Assembly: GCF_000010085.1 (NCBI RefSeq)
Contig: NC_007712.1
Location: 1,178,001 to 1,242,000 of the forward strand
DNA: 64,000 bases
Source of the DNA: Sodalis glossinidius str. 'morsitans'
GTDB lineage: Bacteria; Pseudomonadota; Gammaproteobacteria; Enterobacterales; Enterobacteriaceae
Direction: 5' to 3'
Numbering within the stretch: position 1 is the stretch's first letter; the number at the start of each line of letters is the position of its first letter. The translations under genes and the position numbers were made by a program. This document shows, piece by piece, positions 1 to 8,255 of the stretch. The notes under the pieces are model-generated. The model was not told the origin of the DNA and ran no database searches. It saw nothing but the letters and a program-made list of their open reading frames with translations.

Positions 1-216
1 TCATTCCCGCTCAGCTTGATGACCACCCAGCGTGGCTTATGCTGGCGCAGTAGCGCCGGCAGACGTGCTACGCCCTGGGTGGCGGTATCACCGCTGATGC
101 TGGCGTTGACCACGTTGATGGCGTTATCGTCCTGCTGCCAGCGCCCGTACGCTCACCAGACTCAACAGAATAAGGAAAGGGAAATGCCAGCGGAAAACGT
201 TCTTGAAGTTCATCAT
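1..216 (-). pseudogene. tesA: TesA (acyl-CoA thioesterase I/protease I), 5' part, decayed
   Basis: Read leftwards from an ATG at 216, the protein begins with a signal peptide very like E. coli TesA (MMNFKNVFRWHFPF...). After about 29 residues, near 124-135, the frame breaks. TesA sequence resumes in another frame as ...NVVNASISGDTATQGVARLP. About 30 codons that should lie between, including the GDSL motif with the catalytic serine, are gone. The gene runs off the left edge. TesA is a periplasmic SGNH hydrolase that cleaves acyl-CoA and ester substrates; this copy cannot be active. It diverges from ybbA and overlaps its 5' end, as the two genes neighbour each other in E. coli. Confidence 0.85.
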
Positions 217-750
217 CTTAGTAAGCACGTCGGTCAGGGGGGTGAACACCATATCTACATCCTTACCGGAGTTGAGCTGGTTGTCAAACCCGCGCAAAAA
301 ATAGCGCTGATTGGCGAGTCCGGTTCCGGTAAATTGACGCTGCTGGGGATCCTGGCCGGGCTCGACTACGGTAGCGACGGTGCCGTGCATTTGTTGGGGC
401 ACGATCTGACGGCGTTGAATGAAGAACTCGGCTTCGTTTTTCAGTCGTTCATGCTGGTACCTACCCTGACGGCGCTGGAGAACGTCCATTTGCCGGCGCA
501 ACTTTCCGGCGGCGAGCAGCAGCGGGTCGCGCTGGCGCGCGCCTTCATCGGCCGGCCGCAAATTCTGTTCGCTGACGAACCGACAGGCAATCTGGACTGC
601 GCCACCGGCGATCGCATCGCCGACGAGCTGTTCAACCTGAACCGGGATTTCGCCACTACCCTGATTCTGGTAACGCACGACCGGCAACTGGCCGCGTTCT
701 GTGAACGCCGACTGCGTCTGCAGGACGGCCGGTTGGAGGAAGTAGTATGA
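184..750 (+). pseudogene. ybbA: YbbA-type ABC transporter ATP-binding protein, internally deleted
   Basis: From ATG 184 (MPAENVLEVHHLSK) the protein follows E. coli YbbA, the ATPase of a LolD/MacB-like ABC system. The frame is open, but two in-frame stretches are missing compared with the E. coli protein as I recall it: about 8 residues before GFVFQSF, and about 31 residues between the two LPA motifs just before LSGGEQQ. The second deletion looks like recombination between short direct repeats and removes much of the helical subdomain. The Walker A is GESGSGKLT, where Leu replaces the Ser/Thr that binds magnesium. Walker B (ILFADEP) and the H-loop (VTHD) remain. An inactive remnant is likely. 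Its stop overlaps the ybbP start (ATGA). Confidence 0.8.
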
Positions 751-2015
751 TAGCTCGCTGGTTCTGGCGCGAATGACGAACCCCCTCCATGTTAATCGTT
801 TGGTTGGCGCTGACGTTGTCGGTAGCCTGCGTGCTGGCGCTGGGAACGCTTAGCGATCGGATGGAAAAAGGGCTAAACCAGCAAAGCCGCGATTTTCTGG
901 CCGGAGATCGGGTATTGCGCGCGGCCCGGCCGGTAGATGAACGTTGGCTCTCCCAGGCCGCCGCCGACGGACTGACGCTCAGCCGGCAATTGACATTTAT
1001 GACCATGACGTTTGCCGGCGACGCGGCGCAATTGGCCCGGGTCAAGGCCGCCGACGGCAACTACCCGCTGTATGGCGCCTTGATGACCCGACCGGCCAAT
1101 CTGCGCCCGGCAGAGGGAGAGGTGCTGGTGGCGCCGCGGCTGCTGGCGCTGCTGGGGCTGAAAATGGGCGATTCCCTGGAGGTGGGTGACGCGACGCTGC
1201 TGGTGGCGGGCGAAGTGCTGCGCGAACCGGACAGCGGTTTTAACCCGTTTCAAACCGCTCCGGGCATCATCATCAATACCGCCGACGTGAGCAAACCGGC
1301 GCCTTCCAGCCGGGTGGGGCCGGTCACCTGGCGTTATATGTTCGCCGGCGGACCCCAACAGCTCCAACGCTTCGAGGACTGGCTGACGCCGCAGTTAAAA
1401 GCCGATCAGCGCTGGTACAGCAGGGAGGAATCGAGCGGCGCCGTTATCGGTCTGGCGTTCGAGGCGTTGCTGATAAAACTCCTGGAGCCGGTGTTGCCGG
1501 ATAAACTTCCGCCCGCCGGCGTATGGCCCTGGCTGTGGTCGTTAGGGGTCATTGGCCGTGATGGTGGGGTTGCGTCCTTACCGGCAACTGCTCGCCACCC
1601 GTCCGCTGCGCGTATTGCGCCGCGATGCGTTATCGGCCGTCTCACCTTACGGCTGGCGGTCAATTGTTTACTGCGTCAGCCTTGGGCGACGCAGAGTCAA
1701 TTGGCGGCGTTTTCACTGTCGTTTATGTTGCTCGGGCTGCTGTTGGTGATGCGCGGCGACCTGCTGCAGTGCTGGCAACAGCAATTGCCGCCGGAAAGCC
1801 CCAACTATTTTTTGTTGAATATGACCGGAGAACAGGTGGAACCGGTAAAACAGTTTTTGCAGCAGGGCGACGTGGCGCCCGTCTGGTCCAGAGAAGAGGG
1901 CGACTTGGTCAGGATTTTGGCTAAGCGTTTACACTATGGGAACATTATCGCAACAAAAAATAATCAGCAGAGTGACAACCGGGTTGACAGGGCCCGGACC
2001 CCTGCTGCACAGTAA
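747..2015 (+). pseudogene. ybbP: YbbP-type ABC permease, multiply broken
   Basis: The ATG at 747 starts MIARWFWRE, as in E. coli YbbP (about 804 aa). The next codon is TGA at 774-776 where E. coli has Trp. The following reading matches YbbP through the periplasmic domain (SDRMEKGLNQQSR, PDSGFNPFQ). It then jumps over about 70 residues near 1440 and changes frame near 1550; the segment VGLRPYRQLLATRPLRVLR is in the next frame. It returns near 1650 for the LLRQPW...SPNYF segment. Similarity ends near 1925, so the C-terminal permease domain is absent. It would have been the membrane partner of YbbA. The precise right end of the remnant is uncertain. Confidence 0.8.
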
Positions 2016-2247
2016 CGGCCTGGCGTCACACTACAATGTAAATAGGTCCGACAATTACGCAGAGGTTATCAGCCAGCGATCTCTGCCACTTCGCAGATTC
2101 ACTCTGCCCACTTAGCACCAGGAAGTGTTATCCGGAAAACCCGCGTTTCCGCTTATGCTCCCAATGGGTGTCAACGGTGAACGCAACGGTTCGGCACTCT
2201 TCAGATAGTTGCAATCGCTATGAGAGAGAGAGGAGTTAACGTAATAA
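2016..2247. other. Intergenic leader before the isocitrate dehydrogenase gene
   Basis: No gene is visible here. A purine-rich Shine-Dalgarno (AGAGAGGAGTT, about 2226-2236) lies 11 bases before the ATG at 2248. I could not assign a convincing sigma-70 promoter. The left part may be eroded ybbP or flanking sequence. Confidence 0.4.
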
Positions 2248-4479
2248 ATGACTACCACGTCCAAGATTATCTATACGCTCACTGATGAAGCCCCGGCGCT
2301 GGCGACTTACTCGCTGCTGCCTATTATCCGTGCGTTCACCCAATCCCAGGGGATCGCCGTCGAGACCCGTGATATTTCGCTGGCAGGGCGTATCCTCGCC
2401 AATTTCCCGGAATATCTGCAATCGGATCAGCGTCTGTCGGACCATCTGGCGGAACTGGGCCAACTGGCGGTTACGCCGCAAGCCAATATCATTAAACTGC
2501 CGAATATCAGCGCTTCGCTGCCGCAGTTGAAGGCCGCCATTAAAGAGCTGCAGGCGCAGGGCTATGCGGTGCCGGATTATGCCGACGAGCCGAAATCCGA
2601 CACGGAAAAAGAGGCCAAGGCCCGCTATGACAAAATCAAAGGCAGCGCGGTCAACCCGGTTTTGCGCGAAGGTAACTCCGATCGCCGCGCGCCGCTGTCG
2701 GTGAAGAATTACGCCCGTAAGCATCCACATCGCATGGGCGTATGGACGTCGTCATCTCTCTCCCACGTCACTCAAATGCAAGAGGGCGATTTCTACGGCA
2801 GCGAGAAATCCGCTCTGATTGAACGCGACGGCAACGTGAGTATCACGCTCATCGGCCGCGATGGCGCCAAACAGGTGCTGAAAGCCAAAACCGCGGTCAA
2901 CATCGGCGAAATCATCGACGCCGCGGTAATGAGCAAAAAGGCCCTGAGCAGCTTTATCGCGCAGCAGATTACCGATGCCAAACGGCAGGGAGTTCTGCTA
3001 TCGCTGCATTTGAAAGCCACCATGATGAAAGTGTCCGATCCGATTATGTTCGGTATCGTGGTGTCGGAATTTTATAAAGACGTGCTGGCCCGCTATAACG
3101 ATAAATTGAAAACGCTGGGCTTTGACGCCAACAACGGTATCGGCGATTTGTACGCTAAAATCAAAGATCTGCCGGCCGAGGATCAGGCAGAAATCACGCA
3201 GGCCATCGATGCGCTGTATACCGAGCGTCCGCCGCTGGCCATGGTGAATTCCGACAAAGGTATCACCAATTTGCATGTACCAAGCGACGTGATCGTTGAC
3301 GCCTCAATGCCGGCGATGATCCGCGATTCGGGCAAAATGTGGGGGCCTGACGGCCAGCTGCATGATACTAAAGCCATCATTCCCGACCGCTGCTATGCCA
3401 GCGTTTATCAGGCGGTGATTGAGGATTGCAAACGGCATGGCGCCTTCGATCCCACGACCATGGGCAGCGTGCCAAACGTCGGTTTGATGGCGCAAAAGGC
3501 TGAAGAATACGGCTCGCATGACAAGACCTTCGAGATCCCAGCCGACGGGGTAGTGCAGGTCGCCGACGAAGCAGGTAATGTGCTGCTGACGCATCCGGTC
3601 GAAACAGGGGATATCTGGCGTATGTGCCAGGCCAAAGATGCGCCGATTCAGGATTGGGTGAAGCTGGCGGTTAATCGCGCCCGTGAATCCAACACGCCGG
3701 CGGTATTCTGGCTCGATCCGGCCCGTGCACACGATGCGCGCATGATTGAGAAAGTGCAGCGTTATCTACAGGACTTCGATACGCACGGGCTCGATATCCG
3801 CATCATGTCGCCGGTGGAGGCCACACGGTTCTCCATCGACCGTATTCGCGCGGGCAAGGACACTATCTCGGTAACCGGCAACGTGTTGCGCGACTATTTG
3901 ACGGACCTGTTCCCGATTATGGAGTTGGGGACCAGCGCCAAAATGCTCTCAATCGTACCGCTCATGGCCGGCGGCGGCCTGTTTGAAACCGGTGCCGGCG
4001 GCTCTGCGCCGAAACATGTGCAGCAGTTTTTGCAGGAAAACCATCTGCGCTGGGACTCGCTGGGAGAATTCCTGGCGCTGGCCGCTTCGTTGGAGCATGT
4101 CGGTATCGCGGGCAGTAACAGCAAGGCGAAAGTGCTGGCGAAAACGCTGGATCAGGCCACCGGCAAATTCCTCGACGCCAACAAATCGCCGTCCCGCAAA
4201 ACGGGCGAGCTGGACAACCGCGGCAGTCATTTTTATCTGGCGCTGTTCTGGGCGCAGGCGCTGGTGGAGCAAAACGACGATCCGGCGCTGCAGCAGCAGT
4301 TCACCTCTCTTGCCCGTACTCTGGCAGACAATGAGCAGAAGATTGTAGCGGAGCTGAATCAGGTACAGGGCCAAGCGGTGGATATCGGCGGCTATTACCA
4401 CCCGAATCCGGCGCTGGCCAGCAAAGCCATCTGTCCGAGCGCCACTCTTAACGCAGCGCTACAGGCGGTGAAAGCCTAA
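2248..4479 (+). CDS. icd: Monomeric NADP-dependent isocitrate dehydrogenase (IDH-II)
   Basis: 743 aa, the usual size of the monomeric NADP-IDH family (about 740 aa), which is unrelated in length to the 416-aa homodimeric Icd of E. coli. It oxidatively decarboxylates isocitrate to 2-oxoglutarate in the TCA cycle and makes NADPH. Family landmarks are the N-terminal KIIYTLTDEAPALATYSLLP, the substrate-loop region VLREGNSDRRAPLSVK near residue 130, and the coenzyme/substrate region LMAGGGLFETGAGGSAPKH near residue 580. The frame is intact, with a good Shine-Dalgarno. It stands alone between the decayed ybbP and the convergent purK gene. It is one of the few intact genes in this corner, which suggests it is under selection. 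Confidence 0.95.
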   Translation: MTTTSKIIYTLTDEAPALATYSLLPIIRAFTQSQGIAVETRDISLAGRILANFPEYLQSDQRLSDHLAELGQLAVTPQANIIKLPNISASLPQLKAAIKELQAQGYAVPDYADEPKSDTEKEAKARYDKIKGSAVNPVLREGNSDRRAPLSVKNYARKHPHRMGVWTSSSLSHVTQMQEGDFYGSEKSALIERDGNVSITLIGRDGAKQVLKAKTAVNIGEIIDAAVMSKKALSSFIAQQITDAKRQGVLLSLHLKATMMKVSDPIMFGIVVSEFYKDVLARYNDKLKTLGFDANNGIGDLYAKIKDLPAEDQAEITQAIDALYTERPPLAMVNSDKGITNLHVPSDVIVDASMPAMIRDSGKMWGPDGQLHDTKAIIPDRCYASVYQAVIEDCKRHGAFDPTTMGSVPNVGLMAQKAEEYGSHDKTFEIPADGVVQVADEAGNVLLTHPVETGDIWRMCQAKDAPIQDWVKLAVNRARESNTPAVFWLDPARAHDARMIEKVQRYLQDFDTHGLDIRIMSPVEATRFSIDRIRAGKDTISVTGNVLRDYLTDLFPIMELGTSAKMLSIVPLMAGGGLFETGAGGSAPKHVQQFLQENHLRWDSLGEFLALAASLEHVGIAGSNSKAKVLAKTLDQATGKFLDANKSPSRKTGELDNRGSHFYLALFWAQALVEQNDDPALQQQFTSLARTLADNEQKIVAELNQVQGQAVDIGGYYHPNPALASKAICPSATLNAALQAVKA

Positions 4480-4487
4480 GCAAGGCT

Positions 4488-4507
4488 GCCGGGCAGCCCT
4501 GCCCGGC
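4488..4507. terminator. Stem-loop between convergent icd and purK
   Basis: A perfect 9-bp inverted repeat, GCCGGGCAG/CTGCCCGGC, with a 2-base loop. It sits in the 38-base gap between the icd stop (4479) and the purK stop (4518). There is no clear T-run, so it may be a weak or bidirectional terminator or an mRNA 3'-end stabiliser. Confidence 0.5.
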
Positions 4508-4517
4508 GGAGCCATCC

Positions 4518-5588
4518 TCAGTCTACCAGTGTTTGTCTCGCCCAGCGGATGCAGTTTTCATAATCCCCCGGTAACAGCGTCATCAACTGCTGCAGACTGC
4601 GGCTGAGCGCCGCGTCATCGGGATGGCACAGGTTTAGGTGCCCGACCTTGCGCCCGGCGCGGACCTCTTTTTCGTACCAATGCAAATGGACTAGCGGGTC
4701 TGCCAGCCAGTCGGTGTTCATCCCGCTGCCAATCACATTCACCATCACAGCGGGCGCGCTAACGACCGGAGTCGGCAGCGGCAGCCCCAGAATGGCGCGC
4801 AAATGCAGCTCGAATTGACTGATGGAGGAGCCGTTTTGCGTCCAGTGGCCGCTGTTATGCACCCGTGGTGCCAGTTCATTGATGAGCAGCCGATCGCCGA
4901 CGATAAAACACTCCATCGCCATCACGCCGACATAGTTCAGTTCGTGCAGGATAGCGCCGAGCATAGTTTCCGCCTGCCGTTGCAGGCTGCTATCCGGGGT
5001 GGGAAGCGCGACGCTGGCGCGCAGAATGCCATCCTGGTGGAAATTGTGGGTCAACGGGTAAAAAACCTGAGCGCCGTCGGCGGAACGGGCGCCCACCAGC
5101 GACACTTCTCCGTCAAAGGCGATCCCCTGCTCGACGATGCAGGTGCCGTAGCAGTCCTGGGGCAGGGCGGCCTTGTCACCTGGATGAAGCCGCCATTGCC
5201 CGCGACCGTCATAGCCGCCCAGCCGGCGTTTGACAATCGCTAGATCGCCGAAGGAAACAAACACCTCCGGCCATTGGGCTGCGCCCGTCAACGGCTCCCA
5301 GGGGGCGGTCGCCAGGCGCAACTGATCCAGCAGTTGCTTTTGCGTTAACCGGTCGGCCAGCCGGGGAAAAATATCACGGTTGACAAAGCCATTATGACGC
5401 GCCAGTTCGCGGGTGAGGGCGGTCTCTGGCCAGCGCTCGATTTCGGCGGTGATCACGCTTTGCTGGAACGGAACGGATGCGGGTTCGGCATCGAGACCGA
5501 CTGGAAACACCGCGATGCCCAGCGGCTCGCCGGCTTGCCGCAGCATACGACCCAATTGGCCGTTGCCCAGAACGCAGACGGGCTTCAT
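4518..5588 (-). CDS. purK: N5-carboxyaminoimidazole ribonucleotide synthase (PurK)
   Basis: 356 aa, ATP-grasp enzyme of purine synthesis. It makes N5-CAIR from AIR, bicarbonate and ATP, for conversion by PurE. The N-terminus (MKPVCVLGNGQLGRMLRQAG) is the typical PurK dinucleotide-like fold. VKRRLGGYDGRGQW is the ATP-grasp loop region. MECFIVGDRLLINELAPRVHNSGHWT carries the metal-ligand Glu/Asn signature. The ATG overlaps the purE stop by four bases, so purE and purK form one translationally coupled operon. Length and motifs are normal. Confidence 0.95.
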   Translation of the reverse strand: MKPVCVLGNGQLGRMLRQAGEPLGIAVFPVGLDAEPASVPFQQSVITAEIERWPETALTRELARHNGFVNRDIFPRLADRLTQKQLLDQLRLATAPWEPLTGAAQWPEVFVSFGDLAIVKRRLGGYDGRGQWRLHPGDKAALPQDCYGTCIVEQGIAFDGEVSLVGARSADGAQVFYPLTHNFHQDGILRASVALPTPDSSLQRQAETMLGAILHELNYVGVMAMECFIVGDRLLINELAPRVHNSGHWTQNGSSISQFELHLRAILGLPLPTPVVSAPAVMVNVIGSGMNTDWLADPLVHLHWYEKEVRAGRKVGHLNLCHPDDAALSRSLQQLMTLLPGDYENCIRWARQTLVD

Positions 5589-6094
5589 GCCTGTTCCCTC
5601 GGATCGGGATGGCTCAGCACCTCATCGGTTTGCTGTTGGCGCCACTGGCGCAGACGTCCGGCCAGCGCAGTATCATGCAGCGCTAAAATCTGGGCGGCCA
5701 ACAGGGCGGCGTTGGCGGCGCCGGCTTTGCCGATGGCCAGAGTGCCGACCGGGATGCCGCGCGGCATTTGTATGATGGAATACAGGCTGTCCACGCCGCT
5801 TAGCGCCGCGCTTTGCACCGGAACACCCAATACCGGAACCAGTGTCTTGGCCGCCAGCATACCTGGCAGATGCGCTGCGCCGCCCGCGCCGGCAATAATC
5901 ACCACATATCCATTGTCTGCCGCCTGCTCAGCGAAGCTGAATAACTTATCCGGCGTACGGTGCGCCGAGACGATTTCCGCATCAAAAGGAACGTGCAGCG
6001 CGGTGAGAATTTCCGCGGCAAATTGCAGCGTGCTCCAATCGCTTTGAGAGCCCATGACAATGGCTATTTTTGCCGTGGCGAGGGTGGATTGCAT
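5585..6094 (-). CDS. purE: N5-CAIR mutase (PurE class I)
   Basis: 169 aa, octameric mutase that moves the carboxyl group of N5-CAIR to give CAIR. The phosphate-binding segment IVMGSQSDWSTLQFA and the catalytic-His loop VSAHRTPDKLF are present, as are AGGAAHLPGMLAA and the C-terminal NAALLAAQIL segment. It is the first gene of purEK and lies downstream of a PurR operator at 6188-6203, so purine repression is expected. Confidence 0.95.
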   Translation of the reverse strand: MQSTLATAKIAIVMGSQSDWSTLQFAAEILTALHVPFDAEIVSAHRTPDKLFSFAEQAADNGYVVIIAGAGGAAHLPGMLAAKTLVPVLGVPVQSAALSGVDSLYSIIQMPRGIPVGTLAIGKAGAANAALLAAQILALHDTALAGRLRQWRQQQTDEVLSHPDPREQA

Positions 6095-6187
6095 ACGCGT
6101 TGTGCTCCTGTGATCATAATGTCGGCATTGCTAACAGACCGTGCGGCCTGACTAACCGGGCGTAGAGCATATCATGGGTCTAAAAGG

Positions 6188-6203
6188 AGGAAAACGGTTG
6201 CGT
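6188..6203 (-). promoter_or_regulatory. PurR operator upstream of purEK
   Basis: On the minus strand the 16 bases read ACGCAACCGTTTTCCT. This is, from memory, the same sequence as the E. coli purE operator, and it differs from the ideal PurR palindrome ACGCAAACGTTTGCGT at three positions. It lies about 95 bases upstream of the purE ATG, where the promoter is expected. A functional PurR regulon is implied but not shown. Confidence 0.8.
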
Positions 6204-6327
6204 AGCCGCCGGCGGCGATTTAGCCCCATGAAAAACCGCGCCGCACAGCCTAAAATGCAGCCCACGGTTTCATTCACTAACGACCTTGCCCCCGCGTCTG
6301 CGGGCAGGGATTAACGAGACATAGCTT

Positions 6328-6641
6328 ATGGAAATTAACGTAAAGGAAAATGCAACTCTTGCGGCAAAGTATCCGGGCGCATCATTCTGGGCATTCGGCG
6401 ACAGCGCGGACATGGCCGACGAATTAGGTGCGCTGGTCGCAGGAGGAATTAAAACCGCCACCTGCAGCGCGCTGGAGGCCTACCAGCAAGATGCAGCCGT
6501 GATTACAGCGTGATCCTTGACGGCCGTGGATGTACGCTGGCGGTCATCCACCCCACCGCCCTGCGCCTCGTGCGTTTCTGCGATGTGACGGCGGAAATGG
6601 CGCTGGTGGTGGAAGAGTTTGTCTTGGTGGAAACGCTTTAG
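6328..6641 (+). pseudogene. ASCH-domain protein, decayed
   Basis: The ORF starts MEINVKENATLAAKYPGASF and stops after 61 codons at 6513. Recognisable family sequence resumes in another frame: SVILDGRGCTLAVIHPTALR, then LVRFCDVTAEM, then the terminal VVEEFVLVETL with a stop at 6639-6641. ASCH-domain proteins of this type are usually about 140-150 aa, so a segment is also missing between CDVTAEM and VVEEF. ASCH folds resemble PUA RNA-binding domains. At least one frameshift and one deletion make this a remnant. It is inserted between purE and lpxH relative to E. coli order. Confidence 0.7.
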
Positions 6642-6777
6642 CGGTTCTCCATGCGGCTTTCGGGTAAAACCTGCCGGTGTTGTAAGAGCGGCGGTGCCGA
6701 AGGTACGCAGGACCACAGACATAAGCGTATCGTTTCAGGAGGCAGGAGAACGCCGACGGGTCCACCGACAGCGGATT

Positions 6778-7497
6778 TCAGCCGCCGAAAGAAAACTCAT
6801 GCAGCATGACGCCGCTGGTGGAAACCTCGATGGCCGATCCCTGATGGTGCCAGGCGCCCAGTACCGCACGACGGCGCTCCCCGGGCAGTTGATGGATCGC
6901 CGGCCGGTGGGTATGGCCATGGATCATCACCGTTGCGCCGGTATCATCCATCACGGCCATAACCGCCTGCGCATTGATGTCCATAATGTCGGCGGTTTTA
7001 CCGGCGTTGGCGCGCAGGCTATTGGCACGCATCCTGTCGGCAATACGCAGCCGTAGCTGCAGCGGCAGGGACAAAAATAGCCGCTGTAGCCAACGTTGAT
7101 GCACCCGGCGGCGAAAACGCTGATAGTCGTTATCGTCGGTGCACAGCGTGTCGCCATGCAAAATCACGACCCGTAACTCGTCCAGCTGCATCACCCGCTG
7201 CGCGGGCAACAGCGTTATGCCGCAGGCGGCGGCATAACGCTTGCCGAGCAGGAAATCACGATTCCCGTGGATAAAATAGCAGGGAATGCCACGCTGGGTC
7301 AGCGCCTGTAGCGCGACGGCAATCTCGTGATGCAGCGGATTGGGATCGTCATCGCCTATCCACACCTCAAACAAATCGCCAAGGATGTATAGCGCTTGCG
7401 CGGCGATCGCGCGCGTGCGTAAAAAATGCAGAAAACCGGCGGTGATCGCCGGCTCTTGTGCGCAAAGATGAATATCTGCGACGAACAGGGTTGACAT
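6778..7497 (-). CDS. lpxH: UDP-2,3-diacylglucosamine hydrolase (LpxH)
   Basis: 239 aa from the ATG at 7497 (MSTLFVADIHLC), which aligns with the E. coli start; an upstream in-frame extension overlaps ppiB and is unlikely. LpxH is a peripheral-membrane metallophosphoesterase that makes lipid X in lipid A synthesis. Metal and catalytic motifs are present in order: DIHLC, GDLFEVWIGDDD, HGNRDFLLG, LHGDTLCTD and IHGHTHRPA. The ppiB stop is 10 bases upstream, so the two are probably co-transcribed as in E. coli. It looks intact. Confidence 0.95.
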   Translation of the reverse strand: MSTLFVADIHLCAQEPAITAGFLHFLRTRAIAAQALYILGDLFEVWIGDDDPNPLHHEIAVALQALTQRGIPCYFIHGNRDFLLGKRYAAACGITLLPAQRVMQLDELRVVILHGDTLCTDDNDYQRFRRRVHQRWLQRLFLSLPLQLRLRIADRMRANSLRANAGKTADIMDINAQAVMAVMDDTGATVMIHGHTHRPAIHQLPGERRRAVLGAWHHQGSAIEVSTSGVMLHEFSFGG

Positions 7498-7507
7498 GCG
7501 GGCGGAA

Positions 7508-8002
7508 TTACTTCGCAACGGTCACATGGGTGATGACAACGTCTTCTTTCGGGACGTCCTGATGCATGCCGCTGCGGCCGGTGTCGACGCCTTTGATTTT
7601 GTCGACCACGTCCAGCCCCTCGGTCACTTCGGCGAAAACACAGTATCCCCAGCCGTCAGGGCGTTCGGAGTGGAAGTTGAGAAAATCATTATCCACCAGG
7701 TTGATAAAAAATTGCGCCGTGGCGGAATGCGGATCGTTGGTACGGGCCATTGCCAGCGTACCGCGGTTGTTTTTCAGACCATTGTTGGCTTCGTTTTTCA
7801 CCGGCGCCTGGGTAGCTTTTTGTTCCATGCCGGGGACAAAGCCGCCGCCCTGGATCATGAAGCCGTTAATCACGCGGTGGAAAATGGTATTATCATAAAA
7901 CCCGCCGCGGCAATAATTGAGGAAATTCTCAACGGTTAACGGCGCTTTATCCGCAAAGGTTTTGATAACGATATCGCCGTGATTGGTATGTAAAGTGACC
8001 AT
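7508..8002 (-). CDS. ppiB: Peptidyl-prolyl cis-trans isomerase B (cyclophilin)
   Basis: 164 aa from ATG 8002 (MVTLHTNHGDIVIKTF), the same length as E. coli PpiB; twelve further upstream codons are ignored. It is a cytoplasmic cyclophilin that speeds prolyl isomerisation. The core motifs FHRVINGFMIQGGGF, SATAQFFINLVDNDFLNF and GWGYCVFAEV are intact. It lies directly upstream of lpxH and is divergent from cysS. Confidence 0.95.
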   Translation of the reverse strand: MVTLHTNHGDIVIKTFADKAPLTVENFLNYCRGGFYDNTIFHRVINGFMIQGGGFVPGMEQKATQAPVKNEANNGLKNNRGTLAMARTNDPHSATAQFFINLVDNDFLNFHSERPDGWGYCVFAEVTEGLDVVDKIKGVDTGRSGMHQDVPKEDVVITHVTVAK

Positions 8003-8255
8003 AGTTAATGTCCTGAAAGTCTGATGAATTGCATTCATACAAAGTGTACGGGCAGAGGGGTTTTATAGCATAACTCTGTCATGGAGTCAGCAATGGCCCC
8101 CGGTTTCCCTTCCCGCGCCACGTCGACCACCGGTAATTCCGTGGCATACCCTTGCAATAGCTGCGGCTTCAGGGTTCAATACCCCGTTAGGTTTATTGAC
8201 CTTTACCGCTGGGCGCTCTACACGCGTAATCCGCAGACACATGGAATGATTTTCG

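Noticed and set aside
3304..4401. Long minus-strand ORFs inside icd
   Set aside because: Antisense shadows of a GC-rich, clearly recognisable gene.
8039..8255. Short ORFs between ppiB and cysS
   Set aside because: They overlap the cysS start on either strand, lack family resemblance and sit in the expected divergent promoter region.
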